A stretch of DNA of 64,000 bases, from positions 62,001-126,000 of the forward strand of contig NZ_JADNYK010000008.1 in the NCBI RefSeq assembly GCF_017810075.1, given 5' to 3'. The position numbers and the translations under genes are program-made. The DNA is from Pseudozobellia sp. WGM2 (lineage in GTDB: Bacteria > Bacteroidota > Bacteroidia > Flavobacteriales > Flavobacteriaceae). Under the pieces are notes generated by a model. It did no database searches. It was not told the DNA's origin and was given only the letters and a program-made list of their open reading frames with translations. Shown piece by piece: positions 35,777 to 45,707 of the stretch (position 1 is its first letter; every line of letters starts with the position of its first letter).

Positions 35777-38700
35777 GGCCGGTTCTTGTTTTTGCCCAGA
35801 AAGAAACTCGATCAAATCTCGTAACTCTCTTTTTGTAATCATTTTTCCCATGGCGGGCATTGCTGATGGCATGTTTTCACGCTTATCGATTCGTGAAATG
35901 GGAATTTCTAACGGTTCGGCATCATTGGTTCTTAAGATCAACTCGTGCTCATTTTCTTGTTCTAGAAGTCCGTTTACTACTTGCCCATCTTTCAAGGTCA
36001 ACGAAACACTACCATAACCCGGGGCCAATCTTTTACTTGGTTCGATTAGAGATTCAAGAATCTGCTCTCTTGTAAGAATGTTTCCGATATTCTCTAACGG
36101 AGGGCCAACATTACCCCCTGCGCCACCAATAGCATGGCAACGGGTACACTGTGCGGTGGGATTGTTGTTAAAAACTCTAGAACCCGCTCTATAGTTGCCA
36201 CCTACCAAAGTTTCTTTGAAGGCTTCTGTAGAATTTCCGTCGCCTTTCAATTCTTCCATTTGGGCGATAAGTGGTTCCGATTCTGTGCTTTGTACAGCCT
36301 CGATAAGGTCGAGTATCACACTCTGGTCCAATTTTTTGCTTTTGGCCTGAGCAATTAGACCTTCTAGTACATCGCCACTTTTCTCAAGTGGTAATTCACC
36401 TAGTACCCCTAACATTCTTTGCTGCTCACGTACCGAACCGCTCTTGAATATGGGGTTGACCACATTGGGTAAATTTTCTTTTGAGATGTCTAAATGTGGA
36501 ATAAGACCTACTGCTGTAGTACGAACTGCCACGTCATTATCTTTCATTCCCAATTGCATGGCACCCTCGATTTTATCGAATTCCAACTCTCCCAATGCCT
36601 TCAAAATTTCGGAACGTACCTCTGGAGATTTATTCGATTTCATGATGGCATACAGCTTATCGTTGTAGCTATCAACTCCTAAATTTGCCAATGTCTTGGA
36701 AATACCGATCAAGATTTCCGGATTTCTATCTTCTATAAAGTCCGGTATATCTTTTTCAATTTTCTCTTTTACAGTATTGACCTCTCTTTTGATTTCGCCT
36801 CTATATCTACCATCTACACGGTCAAGAACAGATGGCTCAGCCCAAGTTCCGATTGTGGCCAAGGCCTCACCCCGTAAGGCATTCGAAATATCCTGTCTCT
36901 TGGCAAAAGCGATCAAATTTTCAAGTTCTTTATCGCCACCAACACGTAGGGCTGCATTGATAGCCCTTCGTTGCAACGGCTCTGAAGTAAATTCTTTTGA
37001 GTTGAGCATTGCTGCCAAGTCTGGAAGCGCCTCTTCAATAGACCAGTCATCGTTAATCGCCCTTGCCGCTTCCGTTACGATATATTCGTCTTTGTCGTTC
37101 AAGAACATTTTAACTTGTTCATTCTCTAATCTTCTAAGTACGAGTACTGCGGCAATACGTAAGCTTTTATTCTCGTTGTCTGCTAAGGCAACTAAAGGTT
37201 CGGTTTTTCCTATTCGGGTCAAAGCGAGTACACCTGCATGTCTTAAATAAAGATCTTCGTCATTATTTTCGGCAATCATATCCAATAGTGGTTGAATGGC
37301 TGCATCATGCTTGATTCTGCCCAACGCTTGAGCTGCAAAAAACTTGACCCTGGCATTCTCGCTTTTCAATAAAGAAATGAAGCTTGAACCACCTTCACTG
37401 TATTTTACATCACCTAAAACCTTTAGGGCCTGGGCGGTTATTTCCTTGTCATTATCATTAAGAAGATTCATTAAAACCGTGGCTTTATCGATATCTTCTG
37501 CGGCAAGTTGCCCAATACCCCATATGGCATGAATTCGGGCCATTTGATTTTTATCGGTTTTGGCAGTTTCTTCAAGTGCCTTAAATCCGTCAGAGCCATT
37601 TTTCACCAATTGAAATTGGGCTCTTTTGCGAATTCGCATATCTGGGTAGGCGAGAAGCTCAACCAATTTTTCAGTCGATTGTTCCGCATAATCGAGCACC
37701 ATAAGCTTTTCGGTCTCTTTTCGTTGGGCCTCCAAATCGTCTTTGCCATCGGCAACATCCAATTTCCAGACTCGACCGTAATTTTTTGTTCCCCATCCAT
37801 TGATCCAATCTGCCAAATATAACGCGCCATCAGGGCCGAACTGTATACCTGTTGGCAATACACCGCTCAGAATACTTTGGTCGGTATCAAGCTCAAAAGA
37901 TGCGCCCTTAGGCTTTAAATCGAAAGACCAAATGTTCGAGCGATCGGGATTACCGACAAATTCTACCAAGAAGAATTTATCTAACCAATCTTTACCGAGA
38001 GCTGTGCCCGGGTTATAAATCATACCCGTGGGGCCATTATGAAAATTTTGAATAGGTGGAATGATATAGGCAGCCTGACCTTCCCAACGCGGAACATAAA
38101 GTTTCTCGTCCATCCAGACGCTATAACCATTATTCTTGTCGTCGGTATACTTACCATATTGCCAATTGGCGCGCCACCCTGCATCGGAACCCTCAACAAT
38201 ATGCACTAAACGTTCGCTTTCACCGGCATGGTCTCCATCATTATCAGAAGAAATAATGTTTCCGTAGGCATCGAAAACAAATTCATGGGTATTTCTAAGT
38301 CCTCTTGCAAAAACCTCGAAGTTGCTACCATCAGGGTTGCTACGTACAATAACCCCTTGGTTAGGGTATTTGTGTTTTTCGCCATCTACTGTAGTCAGGT
38401 TGGCACCGATATCACCAATGCCCCAATAAATCTTGCCATCTGGGCCTTCAATCGCGCCCGACATACCGTGACCACCAAAACCGATGTGTACCGCAAAACC
38501 ATTGGCTATCGAAGTTTTTTCATCTAGAACCAAATCGTCATTGGTGTCGGTCAAGCGCCACATATCTGGGCCTACACCTACAAAAACATCTTCGTCACGT
38601 ACCAAAAGAGCTCCGGCAACATCTGTGATTTCATCATTGAAATCTTCTAAAATTCGAGTGGCTTTATCGGCAATTCCGTTGTCATTACTATCTTCAAGCA

Positions 38701-39190
38701 TCCAGACTTCTTCCTTTTCTACGGCAAGGTCTTTCCAGTCATGGCTGCCATCTCCATTTAAATCTTTTAGCCATTCGTTCTCCTCACTTTTTTCAGGTGC
38801 GAAAGTTTGATGAAGAAATTCTCTTCGATCTTCAGGAGATTCAAGTGCGATGGAGGGCGTCATCCAATCTCTATATCCCCTAATATCAAATTCAGAATTT
38901 TTTTGTCTGTTGGTACGGGTTAGGTAAACCCTACCATACTTGTCCATTTGCATGGCAATCGGGTCGGGAGCCAAAGAATCGGAAGCCCATAGGCTTAGTT
39001 CAAGGCCCTCCGCAACTTTAGGAGTGATGCTTTCAAGAATCTCTTTAGCCCTTGACACTTCGGTCAGCGAGTCTTCACGAATAACTAGTGGAGATTCTTT
39101 TGGTTTTTCGGGTTTTGAATCACATGAGGCTAATAGTAGAAATAAGGCGCTAATAGATAGCAGATAGTTGAGTCTGGTGGTAATTCTCAT
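35771..39190 (-). CDS. PVC-type heme-binding lipoprotein: beta-propeller dehydrogenase + HEAT repeats + cytochrome c
   Basis: 1139 aa from the ATG at 39190 (upstream in-frame start rejected because this one gives a lipoprotein signal ending LLLASC). Domain order: a membrane-bound-dehydrogenase beta-propeller (about 40-480: PDPIAMQMDKYGRVYLT, HGMSGAIEGPDGKIYWGIGDI), HEAT-like repeats (about 500-990), and a C-terminal monoheme cytochrome c with CTRCH at Cys1015 and a possible axial Met in MPSAMPAMGKM. Such proteins probably oxidise sugars or alcohols in the periplasm and pass electrons to the heme. No dedicated pathway genes adjoin it. Confidence 0.9.
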   Translation of the reverse strand: MRITTRLNYLLSISALFLLLASCDSKPEKPKESPLVIREDSLTEVSRAKEILESITPKVAEGLELSLWASDSLAPDPIAMQMDKYGRVYLTRTNRQKNSEFDIRGYRDWMTPSIALESPEDRREFLHQTFAPEKSEENEWLKDLNGDGSHDWKDLAVEKEEVWMLEDSNDNGIADKATRILEDFNDEITDVAGALLVRDEDVFVGVGPDMWRLTDTNDDLVLDEKTSIANGFAVHIGFGGHGMSGAIEGPDGKIYWGIGDIGANLTTVDGEKHKYPNQGVIVRSNPDGSNFEVFARGLRNTHEFVFDAYGNIISSDNDGDHAGESERLVHIVEGSDAGWRANWQYGKYTDDKNNGYSVWMDEKLYVPRWEGQAAYIIPPIQNFHNGPTGMIYNPGTALGKDWLDKFFLVEFVGNPDRSNIWSFDLKPKGASFELDTDQSILSGVLPTGIQFGPDGALYLADWINGWGTKNYGRVWKLDVADGKDDLEAQRKETEKLMVLDYAEQSTEKLVELLAYPDMRIRKRAQFQLVKNGSDGFKALEETAKTDKNQMARIHAIWGIGQLAAEDIDKATVLMNLLNDNDKEITAQALKVLGDVKYSEGGSSFISLLKSENARVKFFAAQALGRIKHDAAIQPLLDMIAENNDEDLYLRHAGVLALTRIGKTEPLVALADNENKSLRIAAVLVLRRLENEQVKMFLNDKDEYIVTEAARAINDDWSIEEALPDLAAMLNSKEFTSEPLQRRAINAALRVGGDKELENLIAFAKRQDISNALRGEALATIGTWAEPSVLDRVDGRYRGEIKREVNTVKEKIEKDIPDFIEDRNPEILIGISKTLANLGVDSYNDKLYAIMKSNKSPEVRSEILKALGELEFDKIEGAMQLGMKDNDVAVRTTAVGLIPHLDISKENLPNVVNPIFKSGSVREQQRMLGVLGELPLEKSGDVLEGLIAQAKSKKLDQSVILDLIEAVQSTESEPLIAQMEELKGDGNSTEAFKETLVGGNYRAGSRVFNNNPTAQCTRCHAIGGAGGNVGPPLENIGNILTREQILESLIEPSKRLAPGYGSVSLTLKDGQVVNGLLEQENEHELILRTNDAEPLEIPISRIDKRENMPSAMPAMGKMITKRELRDLIEFLSGQKQEPAS

Positions 39191-39276
39191 TGAATTGAAT
39201 TTGGTTTTTGAATGCACTTAGCCGATAAAAATAGGGAATTCTTTAGAGATAGTTCGAGTTTTCGACAACGTTATCG

Positions 39277-39510
39277 TTAATCTGCTTGCTGGGCAGAAAT
39301 GGCCCTCACGATCATCATGGCCTTATCAAATTGATCTGTGTGAACAAATACTTCTAATGCACCATCGACATTTGCCGCAAAACCCGCCAATCTAGCAGAT
39401 TCCGATTCATCTTTTATCACCGCTTTTATATCAACTTCTTGTAGTTTAGCCTCAATTCGCTGTACAGTAAATCGGTTGCCTGAATAAATTTTCTTAAAGC
39501 TTGAATCCAT
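39277..39510 (-). CDS. DUF2007 family protein
   Basis: 77 aa small soluble protein. The pattern FKKIYSGNRFTVQRIEAKLQ followed by LEVFVHTDQFDKAMMIV is that of DUF2007 (putative signal-transducing protein, PII-like ferredoxin-fold). It probably binds a ligand or partner; none is known. It sits between the large cytochrome lipoprotein and the WYL regulator on the same strand. Confidence 0.8.
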   Translation of the reverse strand: MDSSFKKIYSGNRFTVQRIEAKLQEVDIKAVIKDESESARLAGFAANVDGALEVFVHTDQFDKAMMIVRAISAQQAD

Positions 39511-39571
39511 AACTTCTATACCATTTTAGTTGAAGTATTAAGATAGGAAATAGCTTTCAGGTTTGTCAAAA

Positions 39572-40321
39572 TTATTTTGACTCAAATGAACTTGTATAAG
39601 TATTCTCTGCCTTGGGTATTCTTTCGTTTTTATCAAAGTTATAGGGGCAAGATTGAAAGTAGTCTTGAATACTAAACTTACGGTCTTCAAAGTGCTCTTG
39701 AAGAATTTTAAAATGTTGTACACGGTCTAAACGAAAGGCCCTGTATTCGTTTCTAAGGTGGCACCATGCAATTAAAATCCATTTTTGGTCGGTGGAGAAA
39801 AAAGAATAAGGTTCAATTTTACGAAACGATATATGAGTGTCGTTCGCTTTTCTATAATTGATTTCTACGTAATTAAGATGGGTTATGGCCAACTGCAATT
39901 CAGATAGTGCATTGCTGGCAATTTCTTCTTGCGGTCTAGAGAATACATGGATTTTAGTATTCAATATTTCGCTTTTTTCAAGAATTGTAGATCTAAACAC
40001 CGATTTAATCTTAATCAAGGCTTCTTCAAAATCATTGACAAATGAAGAATCTTTACTCTTATTCACTAAATGTTGGGCGGTAATCAGGGCGTTGGCCTGT
40101 TTTTCGGTGAATTGAACGGGTGCTACGGTATAGCCTTCCATTAAAGAATAGCCTCTTCCTTCGATGGTCATTACAGGTACGCCAGACTCTATGAGTTTTT
40201 GAATGTCGCGATAAATAGTGCGAATGCTAACATTGTATTTATCGGATAATTCGCTTGCCGTTAAAATGCGTCTCGATTTTAACAAGGTGAGTATACTGAT
40301 AAGTCTTGAGAGTTGAGACAT
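39572..40321 (-). CDS. YafY-type helix-turn-helix regulator with WYL domain
   Basis: 249 aa. HTH_11 domain at residues about 5-60 (ILTASELSDKYNVSIRTIYR), then a WYL domain (about 130-230: INYRKANDTHISFRKIEPYS, KWILIAWCHLRNEYRAFRLD). WYL domains bind nucleic-acid or small ligands. It is downstream of and codirectional with a VOC gene, but a hairpin lies between them, so it is likely transcribed separately. Confidence 0.9.
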   Translation of the reverse strand: MSQLSRLISILTLLKSRRILTASELSDKYNVSIRTIYRDIQKLIESGVPVMTIEGRGYSLMEGYTVAPVQFTEKQANALITAQHLVNKSKDSSFVNDFEEALIKIKSVFRSTILEKSEILNTKIHVFSRPQEEIASNALSELQLAITHLNYVEINYRKANDTHISFRKIEPYSFFSTDQKWILIAWCHLRNEYRAFRLDRVQHFKILQEHFEDRKFSIQDYFQSCPYNFDKNERIPKAENTYTSSFESK

Positions 40322-40361
40322 AATCTTTAAAGGTAAGAAACTGGTTGAAGTTATAAACCAT

Positions 40362-40404
40362 CATCTTAGGTACTTTCGTTTGAATTCGAAATGTACCTAA
40401 GATG
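40362..40404 (-). terminator. Terminator-like hairpin after the VOC gene
   Basis: Perfect 12-bp arms CATCTTAGGTAC (40362-40373) / GTACCTAAGATG (40393-40404), with an inner TTCG/CGAA extension; 20 bp past the VOC stop on the minus strand. The T-tract is weak. Confidence 0.65.
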
Positions 40405-40424
40405 GGTTGAGGTGCCTTATAAAA

Positions 40425-40796
40425 CTAGTTCCAAGAATGGAAAGCAATTTTATTGCCCTCCGTATCGAGAAAATGGGCCATATAGCCGTTTTCACCGATA
40501 TCGGTTTTAGGAATAAGTACTTTACCCCCCGCTTTTTCTACACGAGCCAAAGGAGTAGCAAGGTTGTCACCACCGTTTAAATAGACCGTTACACCTTCGT
40601 CAGATGGTTCGGCACCATTCATTTGCATTATGGCACCTCCGACTTTATTATTGTCGGAGTCATAAGGGAAAACCCCGTATTTGCTATCGGGCATAGGAAT
40701 CTCATTAATTTCTACAGCTAATACTGTAGCGTAAAACGATTTTGCCCTCTCGAAATTTTTGACCGGAATTTCGAACCAGTTAATTGCATTGGTCAT
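40425..40796 (-). CDS. VOC family (glyoxalase-like) protein
   Basis: 123 aa single VOC module: NAINWFEIPVKNFERAKSFYATVL at the start, VGGAIMQMNGAEPSDEG in the middle, and NGYMAHFLDTEGNKIAFHSW at the end, where the Glu/His metal positions would lie. Members include glyoxalases, dioxygenases and resistance proteins; the reaction is not predictable. A hairpin separates it from the WYL regulator gene. Confidence 0.87.
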   Translation of the reverse strand: MTNAINWFEIPVKNFERAKSFYATVLAVEINEIPMPDSKYGVFPYDSDNNKVGGAIMQMNGAEPSDEGVTVYLNGGDNLATPLARVEKAGGKVLIPKTDIGENGYMAHFLDTEGNKIAFHSWN

Positions 40797-40912
40797 GATG
40801 TTATGTTTTTAAGATTAAACTTGACACAAAGATATTTTGACCAATGACAGAACATGTCAGGGGTGGTTTTAAGAATGAAAAATCTATTGAAGATTCAAGA
40901 ATCAGCAGTTCT

Positions 40913-42331
40913 TCAGTCTTTCTTCTGACTGAAAAGCCATTCTAATTTACCGGGTGTCTCATCAACTTTTCGCCAAACATCATGGCCTACCCCTTCAAAT
41001 TCGAAATATTTGGGTCTGCCTCCGACCTGTCGCATACCTTCTATCATGTCTCGGGAAAGTTGCACGGGAACATTCGAATCTTCTTCGCCATGAAAGGCCC
41101 AAACGGGAATGTTCGCCATATTTTTGGCATGTTCGGGGTTTCCGCCACCACAAATAGGTATGGCCGCAGCAAATAGATCGGGGCGGGTACCCGCCAGATG
41201 CCACGATCCGAACCCACCTAAAGAAACCCCCATCACATAGCGTCGCTTTGCGTCTATTTTATATTTCTGTTCCAATTCGGCTATTGCCCCTAAAACCAGA
41301 CCATCTATTTTCGGATAGTTGGGAATGCCCCCAAAACTAGACCCGGGAGGAGCCTGTGGAACAAAAATAAAGGTCGGATACTTTTCTCGGTTTTTGGGCT
41401 CGGAAAGTGTTTGGGCAAGCTCAGATGTGGCTATCTGAATGATATTCTCGGTTCCGTTGCCACCGCCATGATGTAAGCAGACAGCTAGCGGATATGCTTG
41501 ATCGGGATTATAATTTTTAGGTTTAAGCAAGCGATACGGAAGCTTTGCGCCCGTACTATCGATAAATATATGTGGCTCGAATGGAGAAGCAAGCTTTTTT
41601 TGCCATTCAGAAGGAGTCTTATTCCGTAAATTATTTGAGCTATAGTCATGCAAAAGGTTTATGGTGGGTATAAACACTAAAATTGCTATAAATAGCAAAG
41701 AAATCTTTAAAATTGGTGAAGGGCCTATTTTCTGTTCTTCTACATCCTTTAATTCATCGTTGAAATTCAAGATAAAGGGAAGCGGAGTGAGCCAAAGGAA
41801 AACGAGAATTATACCATGTACCTCGTCTAAAGAACGCCTTAAATCAAAGTCTTTTAGATTAAGGCTCCAAATAAAAGTTATCGTAAGTGCAATTCCGATA
41901 AGAAAGATAAATATACCGGCAACTTTCAGCCAATACTTTTCGCGGGCCTTTGAAAATAATAAACTGATACCAAAAAGTAGAAAAGACAATAGAACGATAA
42001 TATAGGCCGATATGAATCGACCTTCAAGCCTTTGTTCCGTAAGCATAAAATAGTTGACTACTAAAAACCAAAAGCTCGCTAGACCTAATAAAATAGTGGC
42101 TAGAAAGGCTACGTAATATTTTTTATGAAAGTAATAGAAGACTAAACAAAATAGACCGGTAAAATAAATGGCACCTGATGTTAACAACCAAATGGGATAA
42201 CTCTCTAGATATTTTGTAATAATACCCCCTTGTGTAAGTGCAATGCTCAGGCAAAAATTTAATATTACCGAAACAGACAAAAAAAATGTGGCCAGTAGAT
42301 AAAATGTTCTGTTCAGTTGGCCTATGCGCAT
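40913..42331 (-). CDS. Multi-TM protein with C-terminal esterase domain
   Basis: 472 aa. The N-terminal half has about seven TM helices (residues 10-225). The C-terminal half (about 260-470) is an alpha/beta hydrolase of the prolyl-oligopeptidase/phospholipase-like type: oxyanion region LAVCLHHGGGNG, nucleophile Ser370 in GVSLGGFGSW, Asp418 in GEEDSNVP, His450 in GVGHDVW. The hydrolase part is likely periplasmic. It is 23 bp from the DUF3500 gene on the same strand, so cotranscription is likely. Confidence 0.8.
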   Translation of the reverse strand: MRIGQLNRTFYLLATFFLSVSVILNFCLSIALTQGGIITKYLESYPIWLLTSGAIYFTGLFCLVFYYFHKKYYVAFLATILLGLASFWFLVVNYFMLTEQRLEGRFISAYIIVLLSFLLFGISLLFSKAREKYWLKVAGIFIFLIGIALTITFIWSLNLKDFDLRRSLDEVHGIILVFLWLTPLPFILNFNDELKDVEEQKIGPSPILKISLLFIAILVFIPTINLLHDYSSNNLRNKTPSEWQKKLASPFEPHIFIDSTGAKLPYRLLKPKNYNPDQAYPLAVCLHHGGGNGTENIIQIATSELAQTLSEPKNREKYPTFIFVPQAPPGSSFGGIPNYPKIDGLVLGAIAELEQKYKIDAKRRYVMGVSLGGFGSWHLAGTRPDLFAAAIPICGGGNPEHAKNMANIPVWAFHGEEDSNVPVQLSRDMIEGMRQVGGRPKYFEFEGVGHDVWRKVDETPGKLEWLFSQKKD

Positions 42332-42354
42332 ATTACATTTAGATAATATCTTGT

Positions 42355-43374
42355 CTAGTTATGGTCATTGGCATAATGTTCTTTTAAAACATCTTCGCCA
42401 AAGTCATTTTCAAAATCACGAACCACGGTGTGCACATGGTTATTATTGTTCTGTGTATTATCATATTCAATTAATAGGGTAGGGCCCTGAATACTATAAT
42501 AATGTCCCTCACCGCGTTCAAGACTTCCCGCCCACGCAAATGATAACTGTTGCATTCCACCTTTATCGATATTCTCTTTAAAGGTCTTTGAAAATTTTGC
42601 TTCAAAATTATCTAAATACAGTTGTAAAAGTGTTTTGAAGGCTTCTTGTTGTTCTGAATTCAATTCAGAATATTTTATTCCCGAATGACCTAATTTTGAG
42701 GCCTCACTATGATTACTGGTAAACATATCGTAAGGCGCCTTTTCGGAAAATTGGGCCACTTTTAGTTGTTCAGGAGTAAGCGAATTTACTAGGGCATAAC
42801 CTAAATCGGTCTCTTTTTTTAAGACCTCATGACCTTTTTGTTCTCCTTCGAGCACCTTGCCGGGGTTAGAACCTAGAAAGAAAGGAGTACTAGATACAAG
42901 AGTGCCTTCAGATGCGACGAAATTCAGTGATATATGATGACCTTCAAAACGCCAGCCCCAAAATTGGTCTTGAGCTGGTTTGCCAAAAATCCAGAAATGA
43001 TAGTTCAACGCATCTCGCTTTGCTGAACCGTCAGGCATTTTTGGATCGTTCTCCAATACCAATAAGATATTTTCCAACTCCATAATTTCTTGAGTCTTTT
43101 TGTAGGCCTCAGAACTTATCGAGGCACGAAGCAAGGCTAGGGCAGCAGTTTGCTGTTCTTCGTTGTATTCTTTTAAAGTCGATCCTTTTCTGTATACAGG
43201 AGTGTAATAAAATTTCTCACGCTCTTCTGAGGTAAGTTCGAATACCGTCTTCTTTTGTAGTTCGGGTGATAAAGTTTCTAAGAAAGTTTCTGCCAGTAGA
43301 TGAAGCTCTTGCCCGTTAACTCCAGAATAAAAAAATAGTTGAACTATTAAAAGTGGTATAAACTTGATTTTCAT
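42355..43374 (-). CDS. DUF3500 family secreted protein
   Basis: 339 aa with a signal peptide (about 1-21, ending SGVNGQ). The pattern FLETLSPELQKKTVFELTSEER, then WRFEGHHISLNFV and YSIQGPTLLIEYDNTQNN, ending HVHTVVRDFENDFGEDVLKE, is that of DUF3500. The conserved HHIS and late HVHT histidines suggest metal binding, but no activity is known. Upstream member of a probable operon with the membrane esterase. Confidence 0.85.
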   Translation of the reverse strand: MKIKFIPLLIVQLFFYSGVNGQELHLLAETFLETLSPELQKKTVFELTSEEREKFYYTPVYRKGSTLKEYNEEQQTAALALLRASISSEAYKKTQEIMELENILLVLENDPKMPDGSAKRDALNYHFWIFGKPAQDQFWGWRFEGHHISLNFVASEGTLVSSTPFFLGSNPGKVLEGEQKGHEVLKKETDLGYALVNSLTPEQLKVAQFSEKAPYDMFTSNHSEASKLGHSGIKYSELNSEQQEAFKTLLQLYLDNFEAKFSKTFKENIDKGGMQQLSFAWAGSLERGEGHYYSIQGPTLLIEYDNTQNNNNHVHTVVRDFENDFGEDVLKEHYANDHN

Positions 43375-43504
43375 AAGTTGGAAGGTATTACTTTTTAAGC
43401 GCTAAAAGGTACTAAAAACTAATCAATTAGTTATTGTTGCCTTAGACCAAAATAGTTGGGGGCAATGCCATAATTAGATTAGAAAACGTTACTTATAAAT
43501 TACT

Positions 43505-44053
43505 TTAAATATCGATGGCCCTATTGTATTGCAATAGATTTAGCTTAGGCCGCTCGACCAATTCCAACATATCGGTATAACCGGCTCTTTTAAAGTTTCG
43601 CAGTAATTTCGCAAAGCGGTTTCCGCTTGTAATAAGCTTCAATTGATACTCTTCACACTTAATATTAATACGGGTCTCTGAAATTTTGTATTCTGATGGG
43701 TAGACTTTTAAGTGTCTTGATATCCTATTCGGAATTCCTAATTTTGATAAAATGAACATAGGGGAGAGGTAAAAGGTATCTACAATTTCTTTGCCCCTAA
43801 TAATTGTAATTGATTCAATTTCATTTTTGAGAATTGGAATGATAGTATCATTTTCGGTAAAATTGCCGACAACCATAACCCCTTGAGGTAGTATTTCTAG
43901 ATTACATTTGGTTTGTCTCAATAAAAAATCAGTTTTATGCTGCTTGTTCTTAAAATCGACAAGTCTAAAATTTGATTTTTGCTTTCGCCCTATCAGCTTA
44001 GATAGAAATCTTAAATTGCCCGACTGTTTGCTAGATAAGCCTTTCATTTTCAT
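43505..44053 (-). CDS. Hypothetical cytosolic protein
   Basis: 182 aa, basic, no signal or TM segment. A central region (about 50-160: LEILPQGVMVVGNFTENDTII, EIESITIIRGKEIVDTFY, YPSEYKISETRINIKCEEY) alternates short strands like a PH-like or small beta-barrel domain, but I cannot assign a family. Stand-alone gene between the DUF3500 gene and the DUF58 cluster. Coding character is normal for the window. Confidence 0.6.
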   Translation of the reverse strand: MKMKGLSSKQSGNLRFLSKLIGRKQKSNFRLVDFKNKQHKTDFLLRQTKCNLEILPQGVMVVGNFTENDTIIPILKNEIESITIIRGKEIVDTFYLSPMFILSKLGIPNRISRHLKVYPSEYKISETRINIKCEEYQLKLITSGNRFAKLLRNFKRAGYTDMLELVERPKLNLLQYNRAIDI

Positions 44054-44372
44054 GAGTTAGGTTTAGTTCTGTGATTTGATAGAAACGGCAACTTTGTACC
44101 TTTAGGGGATGGCTAATTTATAGATTAATAATTAATTTTTTTCTCCATTTTGGGTAATCTGAAGGTCGAAAGAAAAAAGGTGAGTGTGTACTTAATCGAT
44201 TGAGTAGCGGTATTTTCAGGGGCAGTTTACCTCGAGACCATGGCAAAAAGTTATTAACAAATTCAATAATTACGATATTCTGTAAATCTCGATTGTATTT
44301 TTAAAATATTCGAAAGTTATTGGTTGTAGTGTTGGAGTGGTTTGTTCGTAACGTGCAAAAACCTATAATATA
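44054..44372. other. 319-bp gap, no gene seen
   Basis: Lies between the 182-aa hypothetical gene's start and the end of the DUF58 gene (both minus strand). It must contain the promoter of the hypothetical gene. I see no ORF, terminator or convincing repeat. Confidence 0.45.
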
Positions 44373-45704
44373 TTAGATAAGGCCCCTTGCCTTAATTTCT
44401 AGATACTTATTGATGGTCTTTAGGGTAAGGTTTGCCGGTTTGGTAAGTATGGTTTGAATTCCGTATTTCTGAAGCTCTTTTTGCATAAGTTGTTTTTCAA
44501 AAGAAAACTTTTCGGCGACGGACTTATGATAGATATCTTGAATATCTTCTGTATCACTTGTAATTAGGTCCTCGAGCTCTGTATTTTCAAAAAATATGAC
44601 TACCAAAACATGTTTTTTAGCTAGAGCAAGTAAGTAAGGTAGCTGCCTTCTAAGAGCAGAAATATGTTCGAAATTAGTGTAGAAAAGAAGTAGACTTCTG
44701 TGGCTTACCTTCCTTTTTACATGTCCATAAAGCAGTCCGAAATCAGAATCGGTGAAAGAGGTATCGATGCCGTATAGCTTTTCAAGTATGGTATTTAGAT
44801 GTGTTATCTTTTGAACTGCGGGCAAATGGGTTTCAATACCTTTTGAAAATGTTATCAAGCCGGTTTTGTCGTGCCGTTTTAAGGCTACGTTCGAGAATGC
44901 CAAGGTAGAATTAATCGCATAGTCCAGCAATTTAAGGTCGTTAAAGGGCATTTTCATGACACGCCCAGTATCGATTATCGAATATACAGGTTGCGATTTT
45001 TCATCTTGATATTGATTGACCATCAAATTATTTTGTTTTGCGGTCGCTTTCCAGTTTACGGTACGAATGTCGTCACCTGATACATATTCTTTTATCTGTT
45101 CAAACTCTTGGGTTTGCCCGATGCGACGCATTTTTTTGAGTCCCATTTCGGTCAAATGGTTGCTGATGGCCAGAAAATCGTACTGTTGCATCTGAATGAT
45201 GCTCGGGTAGACCGGTACTGTTCGATATTTCTCAAAAGCATATTTACGCTTAATTATTTTTAAGGGGGAAGAGGCGAACACAATGAGACTGCCGAAATGA
45301 TACTCACCACGTTCGACCGGTCTTAGACTATACTCAAATTGGTAATCTTCATTTTTGTCAAGAACACTTCGATGTTCAAAATCCCTTTTCTGAAATTGAA
45401 CCGGTAATTCATCGATAATACTTACATAGGTCTTGAAATTATAGCTTGAGCGGTAATTTACTTTTAGGGGGTTGTAATCGCTATTGGAGAGCTTTTTTGG
45501 CAGTACTCTTTTGGCCATTATAGCCGAATGGGGCCGGTAAAGCAAATAGATATCGAATAAGAATAGGGAGAAGAGCAGAAGTGTCAATAACCAAGAAATG
45601 GGATATATGACCGGAAACCAATACGACAAAACGAAACTAGCCGCAAGAACGGCTATATATCTAAAAAACGTATTATGTATGTAAAACGATTTTAGAAACT
45701 TCAT
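44373..45704 (-). CDS. DUF58 domain-containing membrane protein
   Basis: 443 aa. Two TM helices near the N-terminus (about 15-50), then a beta-rich region and the DUF58/vWA-like core with the signature DDIRTVNWKATAKQNNLMV (about 222-240) and DTGRVMKMPF. DUF58 proteins are partners of MoxR ATPases and probably act as MIDAS-like adaptors. It starts 3 bp after the moxR gene, closing the six-gene minus-strand operon. Confidence 0.92.
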   Translation of the reverse strand: MKFLKSFYIHNTFFRYIAVLAASFVLSYWFPVIYPISWLLTLLLFSLFLFDIYLLYRPHSAIMAKRVLPKKLSNSDYNPLKVNYRSSYNFKTYVSIIDELPVQFQKRDFEHRSVLDKNEDYQFEYSLRPVERGEYHFGSLIVFASSPLKIIKRKYAFEKYRTVPVYPSIIQMQQYDFLAISNHLTEMGLKKMRRIGQTQEFEQIKEYVSGDDIRTVNWKATAKQNNLMVNQYQDEKSQPVYSIIDTGRVMKMPFNDLKLLDYAINSTLAFSNVALKRHDKTGLITFSKGIETHLPAVQKITHLNTILEKLYGIDTSFTDSDFGLLYGHVKRKVSHRSLLLFYTNFEHISALRRQLPYLLALAKKHVLVVIFFENTELEDLITSDTEDIQDIYHKSVAEKFSFEKQLMQKELQKYGIQTILTKPANLTLKTINKYLEIKARGLI

Positions 45705-45707
45705 GTA

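Noticed and set aside
36696-37250. 184-codon ORF on the + strand
   Set aside because: Antisense shadow of the HEAT repeats in the cytochrome lipoprotein gene.
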